A stretch of 64,000 bases of DNA from Fragilaria radians (taxonomy: Eukaryota > Bacillariophyta > Fragilariophyceae > Fragilariales > Fragilariaceae): assembly GCA_900642245.1 (NCBI GenBank), contig CAAAJI010000009.1:62001-126000 (forward strand). Reading direction: 5' to 3'. The position numbers and the translations under genes were made by a program. The notes beneath the pieces are model-generated. The model searched no databases, was not told the origin of the DNA, and was given only the letters and a program-made list of their open reading frames with translations. Positions 22,171 through 34,350 of the stretch are shown here, piece by piece; within the stretch, counting starts at the first letter, position 1; every line of letters starts with the position of its first letter.

Positions 22171-23192
22171 ATTTTGATGATAACAAACAATATACAATTA
22201 TATTTTTGGAGTGTCTGGTCATGATTGACAAGAGGTTCAAAAAGGCACAATAACAAAATGTTCATTGATAACAAAAGAGCAACCTGTAGTGAAAGGTAAA
22301 GGGGAAACCCAGACCTCAAGTTGTTTGTAAACGCGCGACTTTATCTAATCATCCTATTTGTGATTCTCCGAAGGACTGGCTTACAAGGATGCCATAATTG
22401 AGACTTTCATGGCACTCTTTTAGCGCAGCTTTGAAGCTTTCCTTTCGCTAAACAATGAATGACCTTCAATGACGCTAAGCTATTAATATTTTTCGTGCAG
22501 CCTGCAGGCATAACTTTGGAAAGAAGCTATTAAACCTTACTTCTTTGTAACATGTGACATGGAACATGTGGTCAAAGACTTTTTCTTAAATTGAAAGATT
22601 CAACCATATTTCAAGTGCAACTAATCCCTTTCGTGCCCTACAATATCTAGACATTTTCATGAAACAAAATCTTTGTTCAATGGAATCTGGAGAATCTATA
22701 CAAAATCGCTCAGACTAAAATATTCTTCAAGAAACTATGGACTACTCCTAATTGAACGAGAAACTGTATTTCGATCTTAGTATTGGATTGCGACGCCTCA
22801 TTAATCAACTACAAGGTCCTGTAACACAAAAAATCATGAATATATCAAAAACGCCTCAGTAACTAGTAATATAAAAGCAAAGATTTAAAGATTCGCCTCC
22901 TAGATTCTACTTATTACTCTAATCCAGTGTAATAATATGGACAACCTTATTGTTGCAAATGATATAGTTACAATCGCCTCAGAAAGCCCCTCTAATTAAA
23001 GAGCGTGATGATCCAAGCCTTCTTCTGTTGTCAACGTTAAATAAACCTACTGCACATTTGGCTAACAATTAAAGAGTGAATTCATCACTATATTCATTAC
23101 ATTTTTTTACCATTTATACATGTAAACACAACGACATTCGTCCTTTGTCTACACCACCTGCCATATATAAAGCTTTCGCAGAGTTCTAAACC
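22171..23192. other. Intergenic region, no feature seen
   Basis: AT-rich DNA downstream of the hAT relic and 3' of the kinase gene. No ORF with recognisable motifs and no clear repeat was seen. Confidence 0.4.
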
Positions 23193-24938
23193 TTAGACAG
23201 AAAGTGCAAAAATTCTATCAACATCGACATCGGAAACCTCGTTTTCGATGTCACCCATATAAACTGTGACTGTCGCCTTATCTTCATCATCCATGATGCC
23301 ATTAGCAGCATTTGTTGCTGATGCTGCAACGGAAGCAACATCACGGTACAAGTCAGCCATGGACTGAAGGACATTACTTTTCGGAGTTTTCTTGACGAAT
23401 CCTCTCTCAAGCCTTGAAGGCATTCTTCGTCGTTTCCTTGATCCACGAAAAGGAGAAATGTCATTGAGATTGCCCTTCTTCATGTGATCATACAGTCTTG
23501 CTTTTACCAAGTCGAAGTCTAAAGGATCAATTGGATTAAAATGTGGCATCGGCTCTTCGTCAACATTAGATATTTTCAGGATGTTGACATCTGAATTGAC
23601 AAGTGTATTCGATTCTGAATTATTTGTAATCCAATTGGACTTCAGAGCATCTGCAGCTGTGAAGCGATTGTCTGGATCTACATCCAGCATTTTACGTAAG
23701 AAGTATTTTGCCTCATCCGAAATCTCATAATTATGATTGTCAGGAAAACACATTATCGCCTCACCGTCAGCTTGTAGGATGAAAGTTGGAGGCTGGCCAT
23801 ATAAAAATACGTACAGAGTAACTCCCAATGAGTAAATGTCTACAGCTGTTCCGTATCCATTTCCAAAGCTAACCTCTGGTGCTACATACAAATCTGAACC
23901 AACTCTCGAGTAAGCACGACTTCTTCCTGGAGAGATGCCTTCGTCATCACTACTACAAGACTCAGAGTCTATTTCTTCGAGCAAGAGACGCGCAGTACCG
24001 AAATCACACAATTTGACCTGATCTCCTGTCGCATTAGTTAACAGTATGTTTTCTGGTTTAACATCACGATGAACAATTCCACGTTCGTGAAGATCACATA
24101 AAGCGGAAAGTAACTGCTTTGTTATTTTGGCTGCATGTGCTTCAGATTGGTTATAGATCGGAGAACTAATTTTTTTCGATCGAATATATTCATACAGCTC
24201 GCCTCCTTGACAATACTCCAATACCATCTGAACTTCATCCTCGGTTTCATAAACATCAATCAAGTTAACGATATTAGGATTGTCCCGAAACATACGTAGA
24301 ACTTGCCACTCATCTAAGTGACTTCGTCTTCGCCTAAAGGTCCTTGTACGCAAAACATCGTGCTTTGATACCGACTTTACAGCCACTTTATTACCATCGC
24401 ACCTACTTTCTGCGAGCCTAACTGTTGACATAGCACCGTGGCCTATGTCATGGCAAAGCATGTATGTGTCAGCAAGCTTCCTAGAAACGTCATCATCTGC
24501 GACTCGAACGCATTGCTCAGGTCGTCTAAAGGCTGAGAGAGTCAGTCTCGGTGGTAATTTAAAATCCAGTGTTTGGTGTAAAGGTCCAGCATTTTTCAAA
24601 GTTGATATTTGATCAACAGAACAATCGCTTGAATCTTTATCATTATTTGATAAATAAGCCATGATTGACGATGGTTGTAGAACTGCATTTATTGACACTG
24701 CGCTTCGCTGTCCTTCACTAAAGCGTTCAGAAACTTCAGCTGCAATCTTGACACGATTACAAGGAGATTTTGGAATTAGATTCGTGACAGCTTCATTTTG
24801 TGTCACTTGCGAGTAGGAAGCACTCGTAGAATTTTGTCTGTCCTTCAATCGTAAAGAACAGGAAAAAGCATCCATGTTCCTTCGATGATTAGATTGTGGA
24901 AAGAAAAGGGGCGTCTGCCTATTCAGAATGATATCCAT
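23193..24938 (-). CDS. Serine/threonine protein kinase (CAMK-like)
   Basis: A single-exon gene of 581 aa. An N-terminal region of about 155 residues without recognised domains is followed by a complete kinase domain (about residues 160-437). Visible motifs are a glycine loop (IGHGAMSTV, 165-173), VAVK with K188, HRDVKPEN (290-297) with catalytic D292, DFG (312-314) and VAPE (352-355), followed by DIYSLGVTLYVFLYG and the subdomain XI Arg in DPDNRF. A Ser/acid-rich insert (EEIDSESCSSDDEG) lies between DFG and APE, in the activation segment, and could itself be phosphorylated. The C-terminal tail is basic (GSRKRRRMP) then acidic. All catalytic residues are present, so the kinase should be active. 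The domain style recalls CAMK/SnRK kinases; substrate unknown. ATG at residue 22 is an alternative start. Confidence 0.92.
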   Translation of the reverse strand: MDIILNRQTPLFFPQSNHRRNMDAFSCSLRLKDRQNSTSASYSQVTQNEAVTNLIPKSPCNRVKIAAEVSERFSEGQRSAVSINAVLQPSSIMAYLSNNDKDSSDCSVDQISTLKNAGPLHQTLDFKLPPRLTLSAFRRPEQCVRVADDDVSRKLADTYMLCHDIGHGAMSTVRLAESRCDGNKVAVKSVSKHDVLRTRTFRRRRSHLDEWQVLRMFRDNPNIVNLIDVYETEDEVQMVLEYCQGGELYEYIRSKKISSPIYNQSEAHAAKITKQLLSALCDLHERGIVHRDVKPENILLTNATGDQVKLCDFGTARLLLEEIDSESCSSDDEGISPGRSRAYSRVGSDLYVAPEVSFGNGYGTAVDIYSLGVTLYVFLYGQPPTFILQADGEAIMCFPDNHNYEISDEAKYFLRKMLDVDPDNRFTAADALKSNWITNNSESNTLVNSDVNILKISNVDEEPMPHFNPIDPLDFDLVKARLYDHMKKGNLNDISPFRGSRKRRRMPSRLERGFVKKTPKSNVLQSMADLYRDVASVAASATNAANGIMDDEDKATVTVYMGDIENEVSDVDVDRIFALSV

Positions 24939-27099
24939 GCGTTATACTGGCGCTGAGCTATTAGAGTCACTTATTTCCCTCGATTCTGATAGTGTTAAAT
25001 GAAGTCTGAAGGAAAGGTTCCATCGAAATACCAATGTGAGAAAAAAATTGCTGTCGGAACTTTGGGATCTTCCTCTCGGAATTCATAATGATTCTGTATT
25101 TTTACAGGTACCTCATACAAAACAATAATATGAAAACATGACGACATTATGACATCACAAACAGGACACGAAAAAGGACGATGTCGAAAATCCCGGAAAT
25201 GGTGAAACCTGATGGTTGGAAGCATTGATGATTATTCAAGCTGAACCAAAATGCTAATCGTTTCTTAACATCCTATTTTCTTCTTGAGTCAAGGTCAAAG
25301 CCAATCGTTCTTTCGAATACCATTCCTTCCTTGTAACAGAGTTTGGAATACACGAAGACATTACAATCGAATGCAAAACATACCTCGTCAATGCTTCTCT
25401 ATTTCTTTAGGGCGAATGTGTATGAACAATCGATGGAACAACTATTTGACGAGAGCTTGAAAGATTTGAAATTTATTACGACGAAGGACTGATTGATATC
25501 GATGATGGTTTTGTAAACCTTAAGGTGAAAATCCTATGAAAAACATACTACGTAAGCATTTCTAAAGGATCTAGGATTTGTTCATTGAGTACAAATTCAC
25601 AATAGTTTTAAACGTCATTTGGTGCATTTCCAAAAAAAATAGATTACTAGGGGCGATTTCGAATTTGACAACGAAAGTTGAAACCAATGGTACGTCATCG
25701 AATTTTGCCTAAGTATCTTTCACCTTGATGTAATCCAAAATCCTTGTTTTTGTTCAATTTCGGTATTTTTCAAATTTAGGTATTTCAAATTTTTACGACA
25801 AGCTAATTTTTTTTACTATTTCGATAACTACCTTCAATGTAGTGAATTTACTATTTCCCTCCTTGTTCATAACAACACTCATCTCACGGTCTCGTTCGTG
25901 TGATCGATCTCATGACATAGATAGATGACAGTCGATACATTTGTTACAGATCGTGAAGTATGTCGCTTGTAATGAATCTATCCGAATTTTCCTTCCAGAC
26001 GCAAAAAATCAAAAATAAGAGAAGTTTGTTTACAGACGATTGTTTGCTTGCGCAAAATCTGCTCAATAGACGAGTGATAACGTATCGACCAGAGAGCGCT
26101 ACAATGCTCATCTTCATAGGCAATTGATTTTGACTTAAAAAGTGCATCCTTCGAGATGACCTTAGAATCTCAGTTTTTTCGCAGATAAGTATATGCCATA
26201 GACCTCATGACATTCGGCATTGAACAGTATCAATTTCGCCATGATTTGCTACAAACACGATGATGAAATGCATTATCCACCAATTCTTGTCCCGCCAAAT
26301 TTTCTCAAAGTGAACGATCGGTCCCTGGAAAGTTTTATCTTGGCAATAGAGATGTAAAGTGTAAGTGAGATTTCAGGGATTCTGCTTAAAATCAAATGGG
26401 AAAAAATCACTATCACACGTCCGTTCTGGATGTTCTATGTACATAGCTAGTATTCCGGTAACAACTGTGTTAAATAGCGAGTATTCTGCTTACAACGGTG
26501 TTGAAATGCGAGTAGTCAATAACTTGCTCGCTGAAAACATGTGTACAAGGTATCGACACTTTCTTAGATTTGCGCTCGTGAGATCAAGGTTTCCTTGTAA
26601 TGGCCAACACTGAGACGACTGAATTGCTTTGGACATCATACATATTGATTCAAATCTAAATTCTTTTGGAGGGTTAAGGAATAGTCTAATGGACTTAGGG
26701 GTATTTTAAAGGGTTGTCCTCAGATCCTTCTAAAACATAATTTTTAATTGTCTTGTTTCTAAAACATAATACAATTATTGATTATTTTGAATTAACGTTT
26801 TTGATGTGAGTTTTTGAAAAAAATCTTAACCTACATTGGCATTCGTATTTAAAGAAAATTATATAGAAGACTATACATTTATAGGTAGGATTTTTCTTAG
26901 ACTGAAATCGTCTCCAACTAAACTAAATAATCTTTGTAGGTATTTGAAAGGGATAAGAATTCTAATGCGTACGTCTTCTGTTGAAAAACAATCAATAATT
27001 GACAATTATTATTCCTATGCTAGGATTTTCGTGATATAATCCACATATCCATGCTTGAATACATAAAAATGTTAATTGGAAGAATCGCCAACCAAAAAA
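24939..27099. other. Intergenic region, no gene recognised
   Basis: About 2.2 kb of AT-rich DNA upstream of the kinase. Short frames, such as one on the minus strand at 25944-26147, show no motif. No conserved element or strong repeat was seen. Confidence 0.35.
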
Positions 27100-27815
27100 A
27101 GATTAACTTGGAAGTCTTTCACAACTATTAGAACTAGGAAATCTAAGAATAGTAAACCCTGAAGTGCCTGGTTTGCACTTGCGTTCTTCCTTTTATCAAA
27201 ATTCTCTATTCCCAAATGACAGAGATTGAGTATTGTTGATGAATTAGTATGATTCAGCTTCGGCTGGGATCTCTCTTGTAAATGCTCAACAGTACTAGAT
27301 TTTCTGAAACCACACAAAAGAAGGATCTCACATCTGACATATTCGTATCTTCGTTCTGCTGCATTACACTAAAATGTGCAAGATCCTTTAGTGCTTGAAA
27401 TCATGAGTAAATGTCACAAATTTCTTTTGCAGATACAATACCTCATCAAGCGCTAATAGAGGAAGGAAATCACTGATCTTCTTAAATCATATAATTACGA
27501 AAAATGTTGAGCTCCATTTGTCAACGTATCTCGCCTTTGCTTTGAGATGTGTATGGCCTCTTAGCTTAGTAGTAGGGATAGTTCTTTTCAAATTTACCAT
27601 GATCTAATCAATCTGATCCAACCGATATTTAAATGTCTTGAAGTCAGCTTGCATGGAAAGAAATGGATTGCACTTCCAATGAAATATGTGCTTTCCTTTC
27701 CAGCAAATGATTGATGAATTGACTGGGCAATCATCTCCAATTCAAGCAACAACATTTCCCCAGCTCATGTCATAAAAGTTTAAAATAAGCTCGAAATGCT
27801 CGATGTGAGCATTGG
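27100..27815 (-). pseudogene. Second decayed copy of the hAT-like family
   Basis: Read on the minus strand, 27815 down to about 27420 gives SWGNVVA, a stop, IGDDCP, then after a frame change FAGKESTYFIGSAIHF, MVNLKRTIPTTKLRGHTHLK, AKARYVDKWSST, a stop, and KISDFLPLLALDEVLYLQKK. These align block by block with the plus-strand relic at 21181-22128 (ALIGDN, FAGQAKFYFIGCESH, KLKNLIPAAKLR, THLKAKTRNATRWSST, DFLPML). A last island, FPSSNSCERL at about 27115-27150, matches the ICERLFS dimerisation block. Multiple stops and frame shifts make it clearly non-functional. Confidence 0.85.
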
Positions 27816-30618
27816 CACTCAAGCTTTTTCTTTGTGTGCAATTGTCGAAAAGGATACCAACGTTTTTCCTATCCAATCAAAGAATATGTGTACCGTAGCT
27901 ATGGTTAGACTTTCTGTCTTTACATATACTGAATCTATACAATCTTATAGCTTCTCTCATGGGATCATTCAATAAGGTATAAAAATGGATATGAATGAGA
28001 CGAAGTGATGAGGGAAGTTTGGCTGACACTTTAAAAAGCCGTTTTGATTCTTTACTTTATGTCGATTGAGATTTATCACTCTTTGGACTGCTCCTACTAT
28101 AAACCTGAACGATTTTTCTTATAAATAGATATTCTTTATCTCTATCCACCAAAACAATATGATGGAACCAAGGCCACTGGTGCAATAGGCATTTCAATGA
28201 CGGTGCTGGTAACGTAGACAAGCCATGAATACTTTGATTTCCCATTTCTTGAATCATTGATACAAATAATTGGATATGCCTTTCAACAAGTACTAGAAGA
28301 AAGTCTTTAATAAATTATTATTGCCCTCCAGAAGAGTGATTACAAAAGACTTCAACCTTACATGTATTGGAATTTCTTTCAACCTGATCCCATCAACTAA
28401 TTATACGGAAAAGTAAAGTGTTGTTTTCTCTGAAAGTGGGAGTTACTGACCCTGGAAAAAGTCCAACTAGTATCATATTGAAAATTAAGCATCGTAGGCT
28501 TCCACACCCAACAACATTTCTAATGCAGTCTTAATGTCATTATTGTCTTCTGATGCGTATTATCCTAACTGCAAAGGATATCACTTAAAATAGGAATAAT
28601 GTCAATGATGGATCTTCTTGTCACCAAATAAATGGGAAGGATGTGCTTCACTATACCTTCATCAAGAATTTTGGTTCCTTTCGAGAAATGCAGCTCATTT
28701 GAAGTTGCCTCCTCAGATTCAGGATAGAAGTCCTTCCGATTCAGATGATTTTCAAGTAAATTGAATTATCTAGGTATGATGTATCAATGATCCCGCTCAT
28801 TAGAAATGTCTCAAAAATCTTCTCAATAGCTCTTAAATCTCTCCAGCCCTTATTTTGACGCGACTTCATCTTGCCAAATAATGCCTGACAGACAAATTAT
28901 TATAAAAATCGTCCTCTCTCACCGTAAACCTTTATCCAGCTTGCGTTTTTTATAGATATAAGTATCATAAAATAAGCGAAGCAATAGGCAATACAGTAAC
29001 TGACGAAATTGGGAACAAGCTCGTTGAGGCACAATAATAGACAATATACACTTGATGCACGGGTAAAAAGGAAACAATTCCAAAATTAACCCATCAAGAA
29101 ATTGAAACAATTGTCTATATACAAGGCAAGGAATTGTTGGAGTTTCTACCATGTCATGAGGCCACCTGGTTTGAGCAATAGAAGAAGTGGATGCAAGAAT
29201 ATCGCATTTCTTTTAAGCCCGGGGTACATGGCTCTAAAGAGATGGTCTTTGGAAAGGAACTCATACTGCTAAAGATACTCCACCACTTGTTGAAGCATTT
29301 ATAGTTGCATATGTGAACACTTGTGTGTCCAAATGTGTCAAGGAATCCTCTTCACCAAAACCAAACGTCAACCTAAAGATTAAACTATTAGATTAATTCA
29401 AAGTTACTTCTTTATTTTGTGATGAGTCATTCTTTCTCAATTTCCTTACATTCGCAAAGATTTGAAATGACTAACCAAAACATCGACTCATGAATGAATG
29501 TAAGGGATATTCGAAATGCCTTGCTATCACAAACCATTCATCCGGTATCATCAGAAACATTATTGCCTTAAACATTCTTCAGCCACCTCCGCTTAACGTT
29601 TTCGTGAAGGTACTGGAGTCATTTGTCTTTGATCAACAAAATGAATTCTATTCGTAACAAATTCTGCGAGTGAAGTGATTTCTGAGATAAGTATGACACA
29701 ACCATGCAGCTGTAAATTAACTTTTAGAGATAAAGACGGGATCGAATTTATCCATTTACCACGAATGGAACCATAATTTCAACACCAATAACGAAAACAA
29801 TGCATGAAAAAAGAGGTAACCATGAGTAAACAAAGGTTGTATACAGTTTCCAAACCTCAAGCTCTAAAAAAGGGAATCTATGAAAAAAGGATATTGTAGC
29901 CACACAAAAACCTTTTGTTGCATCTCAACTTTTATGACCCATTCGATATGACACAGTCAACATGGCAACATTACAACTTTAGGCGCTTCCAAAAAACCAA
30001 ACCTTGCTCCCTGAGAACAAATATTAATTAATTTGAAAGAACTTTCAATACTTTTATGGACTGAATACAAATGATTGCATCAGATGTCTGTTGCTCGGAG
30101 TCGGTTACCTTTACAAAATGTTAATAGGCTCTTGCAGCTTTTTCATGCAAAATTGCAATCTGAGTAATATCTCATTCCAGATTTATACAAACTTGATTTA
30201 TATTTTCAGCTAGCTAAGATTGGTTTCACTTCTACTTTTATGACTCTATCTATTTGATCTTTCTCAACAATATTGAGAGAGGATTTGTGCTGCAAGTGTT
30301 AAAGATGCGAATTTTCTTATTGCCAACGGTCCAATCCTGCATCGTGAGTTCATGTTGAATTCGACCTTCTAAGCTTTGATTGACTTCGACACAAGAATTA
30401 CAATTTGAATGAAAAGGTGAAAGATGAATGACAGAATCATTCGAGTGCGCTATGACTTGTCTTACAACTTTTTTGACCAATCAAAGAATTAAACTTTCAT
30501 GAATGTGTACAAAATTAATGAAAATTAACCATTTAAGCATTCTTGTTTACATACAAAATACAATCTTGGATGTTTCCAATACCAAGTCACGAGAAAAAAG
30601 GATCGACATCATACATCT
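27816..30618. other. Gene desert, probably decayed repeat DNA
   Basis: No gene is recognised in these 2.8 kb. Minus-strand frames of 60-77 codons (28057-28257, 28919-29152, 30250-30480) lack known motifs. Part may be the degraded 5' portion of the minus-strand hAT element, but I see no aligned block to support that. Confidence 0.35.
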
Positions 30619-31020
30619 CTCCTAAAATGTCGTAAAATTAAAAACATGAGTTTCCAAAACGTTCTCACTTCCTAATGAAGCATGATCCCTTAAATTTGAG
30701 GGTTTAGAGTAATTGAAAACAACAACTTGATAGCTGCAATATCTCTCCTAAATGTCATAACATAAAAAATGAGTTTCCAAAACCCTTTGTACTTCCTAGT
30801 GAAGCTTGTAGAACATGAGGATTCCTTAAATTTGATGGTACAGAGTTACTGAAAACAACAACTTGATATAGTTGGAACATCCCTCCTAAAATCTTATAAC
30901 ATTACAAACATGAGTTTCCAAAACCCTTCGTACTTCCTAGTGAAGCATGTAGAACATGAGGATCCCTTAAATTTGAGGGTACAGAGTGACTGAAAACAAC
31001 AACTTGATATAGTTGGAAAA
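30619..31020. repeat. Three tandem copies of a 125-150 bp repeat
   Basis: Copies lie at about 30619-30744, 30745-30892 and 30893-31020. Each begins CTCCTAAA-T, includes ATGAGTTTCCAAAAC, an ACTTCCTA(A/G)TGAAGC segment, CTTAAATTTGA(G/T)GG and ends near AAAACAACAACTTGATA. Copies 2 and 3 share an extra GTAGAACATGAGGAT segment missing from copy 1 and are closer to each other. The array ends about 30 bases from the SHMT stop codon, in that gene's 3' flank, so it may affect its 3' UTR. Confidence 0.92.
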
Positions 31021-31048
31021 GCAATTATCTTAGTTGTTAGAGCTAATT

Positions 31049-32586
31049 TCACAATTGCTCCTCAGAGTTAGATCCTGGCATGGGAAAATGAGACGCGAAA
31101 TTCATGACGTCCTCCCTCAGTTCCATGATTTTTTTTCGTATACTAAGGTCTTCGTTCACAACCGTCAGGTAATCTTTCAAGGATGCCACTTTTCGATTAT
31201 CAGTTCTTAACAGGTGCTCGTCAAGACCATTTGCAATCTCCTGGGCTTCAAGTGCTATATGAAACCCTCTATCCAGAAAATCTGTCACGACGTCAAAATC
31301 ATTTTCTCGTAGACCTCGACTTGTCAAGGCTGGAGTTCCAAGACGAATCCCACCTGGATTTAATGCTGAAATATCGCCCGCAATACTATTTTTATTTGTG
31401 GTGATACCTGCCAACTCAAACACACGTTCCACTTTGGCTCCTGTCAGCCCTGAAGATTTTACATCCCAGAGAATTAGATGATTATCCGTTCCACCTGTTG
31501 CCAATCTGTATCCTTTGCCTATGAGACCCTGAGCCAGACGTTGTGCATTGGATACAACCGCCTTTATGTAAGTTCGAAATTCGTCACTGTCCGCCTCCTT
31601 TAATGCCACAGCAAGAGCTCCAATCTGATGATTATGTGGTCCACCTTGCAGCGAAGGAAATACAGCTGAATTTACTTTTTCCATCAAATTGTTTTTAGCA
31701 AATATAATACCTGATCTAGGACCCCGTAGAGTCTTATGGGTAGTGCTAGTCACTACATCGGCATAAGGGAATGGACTCTGAGCACATTTTCCTGCCACGA
31801 GTCCGGATATATGCGCCATATCAACCATAAGAGCGCCCCTACGGATTCCGCAATTTGCTTCATTCGTAAATAATCCCATTCTCTAGGATATGCCGATGCG
31901 CCAGCAATCAATAATTTAGGCATGAACATCTTGGCCCTTTTTTCTAAATCATCGTAATCTATGAGTCCAGTCTCAGGGGATACGACGTAAGGCATGCTCT
32001 CAAAGTAGACACTTGTCGCTGATACTTTTTTCTTCGATGTTTGAAATCCGTGAGTTAGGTGTCCACCTGATGGCAAATCTAATCCCATTATTCTGTCATG
32101 AGGGTTTAGCAATGCTGTGTATGTAGCAAAATTTGCAGGAGAACCAGAATATGGCTGGACATTTACACCCCACTCTTGAGGATCCAATTCATAAAGATTA
32201 AGTGCCCTTTCGATACATAGAGCTTCGATTTTATCAATATATTTGTTTCCCCCATAGTAACGCTTCCCTATCTGCCCTTCACTGTATTTGTTTGTAAGGC
32301 AGCTGCCGAGCGCCTCTCGTACTGCGCTACTGACGAAATTTTCTGAGGCAATCAACTCTAAGCCTTCTCTTTGACGAATTTCCTCGAGCTCAATCAAGGA
32401 AGCGATCTCTGGGTCTACCGATGCTAGTGATGCCTGCGAAGAAGAAATCCCCTCTGCCGCAACGAATTTCTTGCTAGAATGGATATCTAATGGACCTGAA
32501 GGCAGGATTGAAGGTCCAAAGCCAAAAGCATGATCATCTTGGAAGAGAAACCATGTCCATAAAAGAACCTTTCCTCCTGTGCGCAT
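31049..32586 (-). CDS. SHMT: Serine hydroxymethyltransferase, plastid-type presequence, interrupted by a one-base frameshift
   Basis: Two overlapping frames together encode a full SHMT of about 511 aa. SHMT is the PLP enzyme that interconverts serine and glycine with tetrahydrofolate. The first part (32586 to about 31831) has LELIASENFVS, NKYSEGQIGKRYYGG, NVQPYSGSPANFA and GLDLPSGGHLTHG. The second (about 31830 to 31049) has MVDMAHISGLVAG, the PLP-lysine motif STTHKTLRGPRSG, GGPHNHQIGALAVALKEA, GGTDNHL and GGIRLGTPALTSRG. The frames change near 31829-31831, where the family motif GA-L-M-DMAH is one base short; no GT-AG intron can explain it. The N terminus, with a hydrophobic stretch then DDHA|FGFGPS, resembles a diatom plastid presequence. 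Either this copy is a fresh pseudogene or the base is a sequencing/assembly error. Confidence 0.92.
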
Positions 32587-32777
32587 CTTGGTTTGTTGAT
32601 GTATAAATGCAGAAACAACAGTAGTTCAGATTGGTGAGTCAGGTATGAGTTAGAACGTGAGGAGGATATTTGCATAGTGACATCGAAAAAAATCGCTGAC
32701 AAAAATCCTAAGTGAAGTCTCTAAAGATGCGAAAATTATAGATCACGTGCACAACAGTCGCTTCTTTCAAATTGGTT

Positions 32778-32850
32778 GCTCTCAATCTGTCAATCCTCAC
32801 TATGTCTGGACCTGGTAAGTTTTCCCGTGTTGAGTCAAATTAAGCCGCAA

Positions 32851-32882
<32 letters not shown>

Positions 32883-32883
32883 T

Positions 32884-32914
<31 letters not shown>
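32778..32914 (-). pseudogene. Fragment of 18S (SSU) rRNA gene
   Basis: The minus strand from 32914 to 32778 reads as a conserved internal part of nuclear 18S rRNA: GGGAGTATGGTCGCAAGGCT, then AAAGAAATTGACGGAAGGGC, ACCACCAGGAGTGGAGCTTG, CGGCTTAATTTGACTCAACA and, after ACTTACCAGG, GTGAGGATTGACAGATTGAG. Similarity stops abruptly at both sides, so this is a 137-bp insertion-like fragment and not an rDNA unit. AAAGAAATT and CACGGGAAAACTTACC agree with diatom 18S as I remember it; GGAGCTTGCGG has one change from the usual GGAGCCTGCGG. It lies about 190 bp upstream of the SHMT start, possibly within its promoter or 5' UTR. Confidence 0.95.
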
Positions 32915-34350
32915 TAACACAGAGCTTGCAGTGCTCCAAATATCTATTTCACTTTTGAATGAATTATAACAGCGAACATGGAACTTCAATGATTCAATCT
33001 CAACATTCATCAACATGTTGATTCTCCTCTTGAAGAGTGATCACAAGTGATGATTCCAAGAAAGCTACTTGATTAAAAAAACTTAGAATTTGAAAGCACA
33101 AAATTTGGATATTCTTTTTCATACAAAGAAAGTGAATGTTGGGTATCTCTTAAATCTATACACACATGTATTGTGCGCATAATCGATATTTATGTTTTGA
33201 AGAGCGCATGAGCACAATGAGTTGCAGCAGGATGATACAATCCTACTGGTCAGTGTGACGAATATTCACCCAACTTGTTGTCACTAATGATTTATGGAAC
33301 AATTTTTTTCATCCTTACATTTGAAGGGTTGGATACTTTGCCTTATGCGTTCCCGTTTTGTATCTTATTTCCTTGCCTATCAAGCTGATTGTTTCATTTT
33401 TATATCCAGCTTTGTTTCACATGGCAGGCAGGTGGTACAATTTGGCTTACTGGCAGCAGGCGATTACCTTAGAAAACAGTATGGCAGGATTGTGTTCAAT
33501 GTACACAAATAGACATAATTGCTATAACTTTTTCTATTTTGAATTTTGTAGTATCATATAGGCAATGACGACAAAAGGCTACAGAAATCATGATATATGC
33601 CTTTTGATAAACATCAATATCAAGCAATGCTAAAGTTGCCAAAGAAAACAAGGCTTAGACTTGCATCAATACATACTTGTCCGTAAATAGGTGTACTAAC
33701 ATTGATGAAAAGCCTTCTTTGTTGCATTTACTTTTTTGCTATTTGCAGTCAATATACCTAATGCTGTTACAGAAAGACATCTCATATGATATATCAGCTC
33801 ATGTGCCATCTACCTCGTTTTGAGTAAATGGAATATATTTATTCTTTTCCTCATTCCTTGTGATAGATTATATACTCGCATGTTACTAGGAAGGATGTAT
33901 TCATGCTCAATTGCATGTAAATGTTGTAATATCCAATGCCACATACAAATTGAAAGCAAGATCTATTTGGAGCAATGTTAATTGATTCTTAATTTTGCAT
34001 CGATCATTATGAATAGCAGTTGAATTATATCAACTTTGGGGGAGTGATCTATATCTCCACTAGTCAAATATACACTAGCTTACAAAGTTCGAAGAAGTCG
34101 CAATCATTTTCTATGAATCTCTTTGATCAATGCAGATGCAACTATTTTTTGAATGCAAGGTTTGACGTTGAAAACGAAGATTTATAGGTAAGTTAATTAT
34201 CCAGCCACTCTACGAATGACTCAAATCTCATATTAAAAAATCAGTAGGAATTGGGAACTCGGTAAGGTATATCAAGAACGATATACTATGAAAAGAAGTA
34301 AAGGTGGTCTTATTATTGGTGATTGAAAAGGAGGTAATTACAAGTTTGTT
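32915..34350. other. Intergenic region, no gene recognised
   Basis: Between the 18S fragment and the 3' end of RPL27A. Plus-strand frames of about 70 codons near 33294-33561 show no motif. No further rRNA sequence was seen beside the fragment. Confidence 0.4.

Noticed and set aside
31753..31879. Treating the SHMT frame change as an intron
   Set aside because: The two frames abut inside a conserved motif, with no residues to spare and no GT-AG pair; a one-base deficit explains it best.
33294..33561. Two overlapping plus-strand ORFs of about 70 codons
   Set aside because: They overlap in different frames, have no motifs and lie in AT-rich intergenic DNA.
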